From Alkanindiges hydrocarboniclasticus (GTDB lineage Bacteria; Pseudomonadota; Gammaproteobacteria; Pseudomonadales; Moraxellaceae): DNA of 64,000 nt. Below the pieces are notes generated by a model. That model saw only the letters and a list, made by a program, of their open reading frames with translations. It was not told the DNA's origin and made no database searches. The DNA lies in contig NZ_MLCN01000003.1 in the NCBI RefSeq assembly GCF_001982605.1, forward strand, positions 1 to 64,000. The letters are read 5' to 3'. Positions 58,467 to 64,000 of this stretch are shown here, piece after piece (position 1 is the first letter of the stretch; each line of letters starts with the position of its first letter). The translations under genes and the position numbers were made by a program.

Positions 58467-59918
58467 ATGAATAGCTTGTCATCTCCTGTCAGCGTACAAA
58501 GCACATTGCCACTCGAAATTCAACGCATGCATGATGCACTGGCAGCCCAAAAAACTGCTTACTCACAAAATCCGGTGCCGTCTGCACATGAGCGCATTGA
58601 GCGTATTGCCCGCCTGCGCCGTACGCTGGTGAAGTATCAGGATGAAATTGCCAGTGCCATTTCCGAGGATTTCGGCAATCGCTCTATTCATGAAACCAAA
58701 ATTGGCGAAATCATGACCTGCCTTGAGCAGTGTACCTATTACAGCAAGCACCTGACCAGCTGGATGAAACCATCCAAGCGTCATGTGTCTGCCATTCACC
58801 AGCCAGCCAAAGCCTGGGTACAATACCAGCCACTGGGGGTGATTGGTATCATGGCACCCTGGAATTATCCGCTGCTGCTGTCGGTTGGCCCACTGATTTG
58901 CGCACTGGCTGCCGGTAATCATGCCATGCTCAAAATCTCCAGCTCGTCCAAAAGCTTTGGCAAGGTACTGGAGCGCGCGCTGGCTGAAGTATTCCCCAAT
59001 GATCTGGTCACTGTCATCAATGGCGGCGGCCCGATTTCCGATGCATTCTGCCGCCTGCCGTTTGATGAAATCGTATTTACCGGTTCCATCCCGGTGGGCA
59101 AAACCGTCATGGCAGCCGCTGCTGAAAATCTGGTACCAGTCATTCTGGAGCTGGGCGGCAAGTCACCGGCCATTGTGCATCCATCCATGTCGCTTAAAGA
59201 TGCTGCCGAGCGTATTTCTGCGGGCAAGTTCTGGAATGCCGGCCAAACCTGTGTGGCACCGGATTATGTATTCCTGCCACGCGGCCGCACCCGTGAGTTT
59301 GTGGCCCATATGCGCCATTTTGCCACCAGCATGTACCCAACCCTGCGTAACAACCCGGATTACACCAGCATCATCAATGACAAGCAGTATAATCGTATTC
59401 AGGGCTATCTGGACGATGCCCGTGAGCAGGGTGCCGAGTTTTTTGAATTCAACCCGGCCAACGAAGAGTTAAGCAGCGTGCGCAAGATTGCCCCAACGCT
59501 GGTGGCCAATGTAACGCCTGATATGGCATTGTGCCAGCAGGAAATCTTTGGCCCGGTACTGCCGATTATCGAATATGACGACATTGACGAAACCATTAGT
59601 TACATCAATGCGCGCCAGCGTCCATTAGCGCTGTATTATTTTGATTATGATGCTGACCGTGCCGAGTACATGGCGCGCCGCACCCATTCTGGCCATTTTG
59701 GTATTAATCAGGTGCTCACCCACGTGGCACAGGATGACCTGCCGTTTGGTGGCGTTGGTGCATCAGGCATGGGCAAGTACCATGGCGAGGAAGGCTTTTA
59801 CAACATGAGCCATGCACGCTCTGTAATGGTTAAGCCACGTTTTTATGCCCTGAAAATGATTTTGCCGCCGTTTGGCAAGCCAATTCATAAAATCCTGTTC
59901 AAGACCATGCTGCGCTAA
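58467..59918 (+). CDS. Aldehyde dehydrogenase, coniferyl aldehyde dehydrogenase type
   Basis: The enzyme oxidises an aldehyde with NAD(P)+. Catalytic Cys262 (NAGQTCVAPDY) and Glu228 (LELGGKS) are in place, as is the PWNYP loop (131-135) of the cofactor site. At 483 residues with a C-terminal hydrophobic stretch it resembles CalB-like coniferyl aldehyde dehydrogenases and also membrane-linked fatty-aldehyde forms. The substrate could be fatty or aromatic aldehydes. It is divergent from a TetR regulator. Confidence 0.87.
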   Translation: MNSLSSPVSVQSTLPLEIQRMHDALAAQKTAYSQNPVPSAHERIERIARLRRTLVKYQDEIASAISEDFGNRSIHETKIGEIMTCLEQCTYYSKHLTSWMKPSKRHVSAIHQPAKAWVQYQPLGVIGIMAPWNYPLLLSVGPLICALAAGNHAMLKISSSSKSFGKVLERALAEVFPNDLVTVINGGGPISDAFCRLPFDEIVFTGSIPVGKTVMAAAAENLVPVILELGGKSPAIVHPSMSLKDAAERISAGKFWNAGQTCVAPDYVFLPRGRTREFVAHMRHFATSMYPTLRNNPDYTSIINDKQYNRIQGYLDDAREQGAEFFEFNPANEELSSVRKIAPTLVANVTPDMALCQQEIFGPVLPIIEYDDIDETISYINARQRPLALYYFDYDADRAEYMARRTHSGHFGINQVLTHVAQDDLPFGGVGASGMGKYHGEEGFYNMSHARSVMVKPRFYALKMILPPFGKPIHKILFKTMLR

Positions 59919-59972
59919 ATGAACGCGTAGTCGGGTCAATACAATTAAAAGTGCTTTTTCTAGCCATTTGAC

Positions 59973-60008
59973 TTGTGTTTGGGGCGTTTTTTTGGTATAA
60001 AACGCCCC
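59973..60008 (+). promoter_or_regulatory. rpmB promoter overlapped by an inverted repeat
   Basis: TTGTGT, 17 bases and TATAAA (59996-60001) form a promoter. GGGGCGTTTT (59981-59990) and AAAACGCCCC (59999-60008) are perfect 10-base arms that span the spacer and the -10 region. The repeat may serve as the terminator of the aldehyde dehydrogenase gene, as an operator, or both. Confidence 0.55.
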
Positions 60009-60078
60009 TTGAATTTAATCAACCACTTTTTTGATATGAAAGGCCGTTAACATTGTGGCCTGATCAATGGAGTTTACC

Positions 60079-60315
60079 ATGTCTAAGGTTTGCCAAGTTA
60101 CCGGCAAGCGTCCAGTCGTTGGCAACAACGTCTCGCACGCCAACAACAAAACCAAACGCCGGTTCGAGCCGAACCTGCATCACCACCGTTTCTGGTTAGA
60201 AAGCGAAAAGCGTTTTGTACGCCTACGCCTGACCACTAAAGGTATGCGTATTATCGACAAATTGGGCATTGAAAAGGTTATTGCTGACCTGCGTGCTCAA
60301 GGTCAAAAGATCTAA
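60079..60315 (+). CDS. rpmB: 50S ribosomal protein L28
   Basis: L28 is a 78-residue basic protein beginning [20 protein letters not shown]. The ATG at 60079 follows GGAG by 6 bases; the upstream MEFT codons are not part of L28. rpmG follows 12 bases later, as in most gammaproteobacteria. Confidence 0.97.
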   Translation: MSKVCQVTGKRPVVGNNVSHANNKTKRRFEPNLHHHRFWLESEKRFVRLRLTTKGMRIIDKLGIEKVIADLRAQGQKI

Positions 60316-60327
60316 GGAGCCCTGGTC

Positions 60328-60483
60328 ATGCGCGATAAGATTCGTCTCGTGTCTACTGCTGGTACTGGTTATTTTTACACTACCACCAAAAACAAACGTA
60401 CTATGCCTGAGAAAATGGAGATCAAAAAATTTGATCCGAAGATTCGTCAGCACGTTATTTTCAAAGAAGCCAAAATCAAGTAA
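60328..60483 (+). CDS. rpmG: 50S ribosomal protein L33
   Basis: Below the usual length cut-off of frame searches, this 51-residue protein reads [20 protein letters not shown] and ends in [18 protein letters not shown]. It lacks the Cys pairs of zinc-binding L33 forms, so it is the zinc-free type. AAGGAG lies about 10 bases before the ATG. It is co-transcribed with rpmB. Confidence 0.96.
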   Translation: MRDKIRLVSTAGTGYFYTTTKNKRTMPEKMEIKKFDPKIRQHVIFKEAKIK

Positions 60484-60504
60484 TCTGGTTTTAGCATCAA
60501 AAAG

Positions 60505-60533
60505 AACGGTTCAATATTGAGCCGTTTTTTTTT
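60505..60533 (+). terminator. Terminator after rpmB-rpmG
   Basis: AACGGTTCA pairs with TGAGCCGTT (one G-U) over an ATAT loop, followed by a run of T. Confidence 0.9.
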
Positions 60534-60692
60534 ACATTTTTTTCGGGTAATTTCCGCGACTTTGCTACAATTCCTGCATTCATTCATTACTATCTAAAAG
60601 TATCACTGACTAATAACGCTGTAACTTAAATTTATTACCCTTTTTGAATGTCCTTAAGCCATTTTGCTGGCTGTCTTTTTTGGGAGAAACTG

Positions 60693-62429
60693 GTGCCGCA
60701 TGAAGTTGATCTAATTATTTTACTGGCCGTCGGCTTTGGTACGGCACTGGTATTTGGCTATCTGGCGGCACGCCTGCGCCTGCCACCCTTAATTGGCTAT
60801 TTAATTGCCGGTATTATTATTAGCCCTAATACGCCCGGTGTGGTGGGTGATATTGCGCTGGCCAACCAGCTTGCTGAACTGGGCGTCATGTTCCTGATGT
60901 TTGGCGTTGGCATGCACTTTTCACTGTCAGATTTACTGGCGGTACGCCGGATTGCCCTGCCCGGTGCCATGCTGCAAATTGCAGTGGCAACCCTGATGGG
61001 CATTGGCCTGACCATGTGGTGGGGCTGGAGCTTTGGTGCGGCACTGGTATTTGGCCTGAGCCTGTCATGTGCCAGCACGGTAGTATTGCTGCGGGCGCTG
61101 GGCGACCGTGGCCTGCTGGATTCGGTCAATGGCAAAATTGCGGTAGGCTGGCTGCTGGTTGAAGACCTGGTGATGGTACTGGTGCTGGTATTGCTGCCTG
61201 CAACTGCAACCCTGCTGGGTGGCGAAGCCCCGGTGCAGGAAGGCCATACTGCTGCCGACCAGAATATCTGGCTTACCCTGCTGTTAACCCTGCTCAAGGT
61301 TTCAGCTTTTATTGCCTTTATGCTGATTGTCGGCAAGCGGCTCATCCCCAAAATTATGCTACTGGTGGCGCGGATTGGTTCGCGGGAGCTGTTTACCTTA
61401 ACCGTGGTGGCCTCAGCCGTCAGCATTGCTTATGGCTCGTATGTGCTGTTTGGCGTGTCGATGGCGCTGGGTGCTTTCTTTGCCGGTATGGTGGTGAAGG
61501 AGTCAGACTTTAGCCATCGCGCTGAAGAAGAAACCCTGCCCTTGCGTGAAATCTTTTCTGTGTTGTTTTTTGTCTCGGTTGGCATGCTGTTCAACCCCAG
61601 CATTATCGTGGAACAGCCCTTACAGATTCTGGCAGTAGTTGCCATTATTATGCTGGGTAAAACGCTGGCGGCCATGGCGCTGGTGCTGTTTTTCCGTTAC
61701 CCGCTAAACACAGCCCTTACCGTTGGGGCCAGTCTGGCGCAAATTGGCGAGTTTTCCTTTATTCTGGCCACACTGGGGCTGTCCCTCAAACTGATTACCC
61801 CTGAAGCACAAAACCTGATTCTGGCCGGCGCGCTGATTTCTATTACCCTAAATGCCTTTATGTTTACTGCCATTGAACCAGTACAGCGCTGGATACGCGC
61901 TCGCTCGCATCTGGCTCGCTTGCTAGAACGCAGTGGCGATCCGCTGGCCATGCTGCCGGATGAAGTTGACCAGTCCTACCTGAAAAATCAGGTGGTGATG
62001 GTGGGGTATGGCGAAGTGGGCCGCCGCATTGCCAAGTCCTTGCAGGAACAAAATATCCGCGTGGTAATTGCCGAAGAAAACCGGGAGATTGTAGAAAACC
62101 TGCGTAACAAAGGCATTGCAGCGGTGTCGGGTAATGCCACTGAGCCTGCGGTACTGATTCAGGCGCATATCATGCATGCGCGGATGCTGGTGGTATCCCC
62201 CATGGATATTTTGTATGTGCGGCGCATGGCAGAAATTGCACGCCAGCTTAATCCGGATATTGAAATTATGCTGTGTGCCGAAAACATTGAAGAAGCCCGA
62301 GTGCTGGAGCAGGAAAACATTGGCCGTGTGTACTATGCCAAAACTGAAATGGCCAGCAATATGACCCATCATATTCTGGTGCAAATGGGGTTTGATGAAC
62401 GTGAACCTGCGTCAAAAGCGGCGCATTAA
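60693..62429 (+). CDS. ybaL: CPA2-type cation:proton antiporter, YbaL-like
   Basis: A membrane protein with about 12 helices (residues 1-400) followed by a cytoplasmic RCK N domain with NAD-binding GYGEVGRR. Sequence style (LAELGVMFLMFGVGMHFSL, ASTVVLLRALGDRG) matches the YbaL/RosB branch. The likely start is a GTG at 60693: GGGAG precedes it by 6 bases and the protein then begins MPHEVDLIILLAVGFG, aligned with YbaL. An ATG 15 codons earlier has no such site. It is 578 residues. The ion is not determined. Confidence 0.87.
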   Translation: MPHEVDLIILLAVGFGTALVFGYLAARLRLPPLIGYLIAGIIISPNTPGVVGDIALANQLAELGVMFLMFGVGMHFSLSDLLAVRRIALPGAMLQIAVATLMGIGLTMWWGWSFGAALVFGLSLSCASTVVLLRALGDRGLLDSVNGKIAVGWLLVEDLVMVLVLVLLPATATLLGGEAPVQEGHTAADQNIWLTLLLTLLKVSAFIAFMLIVGKRLIPKIMLLVARIGSRELFTLTVVASAVSIAYGSYVLFGVSMALGAFFAGMVVKESDFSHRAEEETLPLREIFSVLFFVSVGMLFNPSIIVEQPLQILAVVAIIMLGKTLAAMALVLFFRYPLNTALTVGASLAQIGEFSFILATLGLSLKLITPEAQNLILAGALISITLNAFMFTAIEPVQRWIRARSHLARLLERSGDPLAMLPDEVDQSYLKNQVVMVGYGEVGRRIAKSLQEQNIRVVIAEENREIVENLRNKGIAAVSGNATEPAVLIQAHIMHARMLVVSPMDILYVRRMAEIARQLNPDIEIMLCAENIEEARVLEQENIGRVYYAKTEMASNMTHHILVQMGFDEREPASKAAH

Positions 62430-62513
62430 TACTTCGCGCTGGCCAGTACCACTGTGCTTACAAACCAGCATGATGTTGAACCGTGGCGTTAAACAATTGT
62501 TCTAAAACAAGAT

Positions 62514-62554
62514 AAAAAAAGAGCGCTACCCTTGGCAAGTAGCGCTCTTTTTTC
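62514..62554. terminator. Strong bidirectional terminator
   Basis: GAGCGCTAC pairs with GTAGCGCTC, flanked by A- and T-runs, with a 9-base loop. It follows the antiporter gene and faces the small gene on the minus strand. Confidence 0.92.
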
Positions 62555-62682
62555 TTAAAAACTTGCTGATTACTTAAAAGCTGATTACTAAAAAAGCGTG
62601 TCAATTTTTAGCAGGACACTGAAACAGTCGGCTTTTAACAACTGCACAATGACAAAAGCAGGTGCATGAACGCTTAAGCCCA

Positions 62683-62964
62683 TTAGCTATAGTGTGCAGG
62701 CTCGACATCAAACACTTCAGCATGCCAGCGCGCAGACTGTTGTTCCATCATCATGTAGATGGCAGACTGAATCATATGCTGCCCCAGTGCCTGTGCATTG
62801 TCACCCAATACAGCCTGTACCTGATCAGAAAACTTGATGCTCACCAGTGGCTCACTGTCGCTACCAGAAGGACGCAATACCAGCTCACCGTTGGCCTGTT
62901 GCACCAGTTCCAACACGGTTTCGGTTGATTTCAGTAATTCTTTGATTTTTTCAATTGAAGCCAT
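62683..62964 (-). CDS. Small protein of unknown function
   Basis: A 93-residue acidic protein beginning MASIEKIKELLKSTETVLEL, set by GGAG 6 bases before the ATG (an ATG five codons earlier has no such site). It has no signal peptide or membrane segment. The middle is beta-like (GELVLRPSGSDSEPLVSIKF) and the second half helical (ALGQHMIQSAIYMMMEQQSA). Not recognised. Transcribed alone or with the gene upstream. Confidence 0.65.
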   Translation of the reverse strand: MASIEKIKELLKSTETVLELVQQANGELVLRPSGSDSEPLVSIKFSDQVQAVLGDNAQALGQHMIQSAIYMMMEQQSARWHAEVFDVEPAHYS

Positions 62965-63159
62965 TGTCTTCTCCACCAATCCTACAGTCGCGATCAGCTA
63001 TCGCGCTGGTGCGAAACGCCATCAAATAGGCTTCAGGCAATCAGATTGCTACTAAATAATGACAACCCTGAAAACAAATTTGATATCTTTACTTCAATTA
63101 AAATGCGATCAATGACAGCTTTTTTCAAGGGCAATACCGGCCTTTTTATAAAAAAATGG

Positions 63160-63663
63160 CTAAAACTCTACCATTTCATCACGAAAACCTTCAATGAGTT
63201 GCAATAACTCACGATGCCACTCGCGCAAGATCTGCACATCCGGCAGCCACGCCTGCGGGCTTTGGGTTACCTTGATAATCAGCATGGAGGAACTTTCTTC
63301 TTCCGGCGCGGGTGCCGGAGGTTCCGGGGCATACTGGCAAAAGGCATAGGCACGGTTGAGTTCAGCCAGAAAACCTTGCTGCGACAATTGCTCCAGAATG
63401 CTGACTTCGGGTGACACTTGCTCACGTGCCGCCATTTTTTCCTTGATACTCTTTAGGGTTGGTCGTGGATCATCAAGGCGATAATAGCGGGCCAGTTCCT
63501 GCAAAAAAGCCAGTACGGCACCCTGCAAATGAAACACGGCAGATTCCCGCGCACCCTGTGCCTGCTGTACTTTATCCGTTTGCTCCGCCTGCTGGCAGGC
63601 CAGCCGGGCAAAATACAGTTTCTGGTTGGTACGGTCAGCATGGTAACGGGCAACACGTGACAT
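63160..63663 (-). CDS. DUF6586-like protein
   Basis: The 167-residue protein starts MSRVARYHADRTNQKLYFARLACQQAEQ and is mostly helical, with a Pro/Glu-rich hinge (APEPPAPAPEEESSS) near residue 120. It resembles proteins found in Pseudomonas and other gammaproteobacteria as a domain of unknown function, beginning with a TNQKLYFA motif. No catalytic residues are evident. The start at 63663 is preferred to an ATG eleven codons earlier. Confidence 0.65.
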   Translation of the reverse strand: MSRVARYHADRTNQKLYFARLACQQAEQTDKVQQAQGARESAVFHLQGAVLAFLQELARYYRLDDPRPTLKSIKEKMAAREQVSPEVSILEQLSQQGFLAELNRAYAFCQYAPEPPAPAPEEESSSMLIIKVTQSPQAWLPDVQILREWHRELLQLIEGFRDEMVEF

Positions 63664-63786
63664 GATTTTTCTCGGGGCTAAATTGGCTATAATCATTTTA
63701 TTATACCGTGACTATCAGTGCTTTTTATTTTTGGCCGGTATTCAATTGTTGATATTTTAGGTTGTTGGTATTTTAGGAAATTAAGC

Positions 63787-64000
63787 ATGCAAACCCGTTT
63801 AACCACGCTTCTGGGCATCCAGTACCCCCTTGTTTTATCAGGCATGAGCTGGATTTCCACACCAGAGCTGGTGGCGGCAGTCAGCAATGCCGGTGGCTTG
63901 GGCATGCTGGCTTTAGGCCCATTAAGCCCTGAGGAAACCCGGGTCGCTATTTTGAAAATCCGCAGCCTGACGGATAAGCCTTTTGGTGTGGGTTGTACCC
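63787..64000 (+). CDS. Nitronate monooxygenase, N-terminal fragment
   Basis: The gene runs off the right edge. It begins MQTRLTTLLGIQYPLVLSGM and contains STPELVAAVSNAGGLGMLAL, the same FMN-binding pattern as the nitronate monooxygenase at 54354. AGGA lies 8 bases before the ATG. The two are paralogues of the same family. Confidence 0.85.
   Translation, partial: MQTRLTTLLGIQYPLVLSGMSWISTPELVAAVSNAGGLGMLALGPLSPEETRVAILKIRSLTDKPFGVGCT

Overview
The window is a stretch of chromosome from a gammaproteobacterium, most probably of the family Moraxellaceae (Acinetobacter/Alkanindiges-like). The evidence is the gene order: a str operon (rpsL-rpsG-fusA-tuf); a short fatty-acid cluster yceD-rpmF-fabD-fabG-acpP without plsX or fabH; smc-zipA-ligA; ffh next to a ypjD-type gene; yhfA beside crp; and otsB before otsA. 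Base composition is intermediate in the housekeeping genes and clearly AT-richer in several accessory genes. The genus is inferred, not proven. I saw no tRNA, rRNA, insertion sequence, prophage or CRISPR array.

Layout. 0-3.6 kb: str operon on the minus strand with a near-consensus promoter, a terminator-like hairpin at the very start of the mRNA, a candidate S7-binding hairpin, and an unusually long rpsG-fusA spacer with a possible 21-codon reading frame. 3.8-5.5 kb: an EcsC-family protein with a long disordered tail. 5.7-10.7 kb: fabB-hemJ, a single-gene restriction-modification-like enzyme, then thiD. 10.8-13.9 kb: yhfA-like gene, crp/vfr, a decayed Nudix gene, fxsA and ruvC. 13.9-17.4 kb: nnr (NAD(P)HX repair), queG and an unknown gene. 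17.4-21.5 kb: a BON-LysM protein and the yceD-rpmF-fabD-fabG-acpP cluster. 21.8-25.2 kb: a YciO-like gene and scpA-scpB-rluB. 25.3-30.6 kb: an amber-interrupted membrane-protein gene, a bacterioferritin lacking the haem-ligand Met, otsBA trehalose synthesis and a YbjJ-like transporter. 30.9-38.8 kb: ligA, zipA, a very glutamine-rich smc and a GntR regulator. 39-43.5 kb: birA, coaX, an exported unknown and a pentapeptide-repeat membrane protein. 43.5-51.5 kb: ffh, ypjD-like, an amino-acid permease, a GlpQ-type phosphodiesterase lipoprotein, two tandem paralogous membrane proteins and an AmpG-like permease. 51.6-64 kb: cbpM-cbpA, a metallo-hydrolase-like protein, nitronate monooxygenase, RidA, an unknown, purU, a TetR regulator divergent from an aldehyde dehydrogenase, rpmB-rpmG, a YbaL-type antiporter, two small unknowns and the start of a second nitronate monooxygenase.

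Functional links. FabD, FabG, AcpP and FabB are four parts of type II fatty acid synthesis. Smc, ScpA and ScpB together make one complete condensin. ZipA and LigA add division and DNA joining. BirA and CoaX supply biotinylated acetyl-CoA carboxylase and CoA. OtsA and OtsB together make trehalose.

I found no convincing new multi-gene system. The best leads are the lone restriction-modification-like gene with a palindrome at its predicted transcription start, the str-operon leader elements, two genes interrupted by in-frame TAG codons, the tandem membrane paralogues, the pentapeptide membrane protein, and a clean operator in the TetR/aldehyde dehydrogenase promoter.
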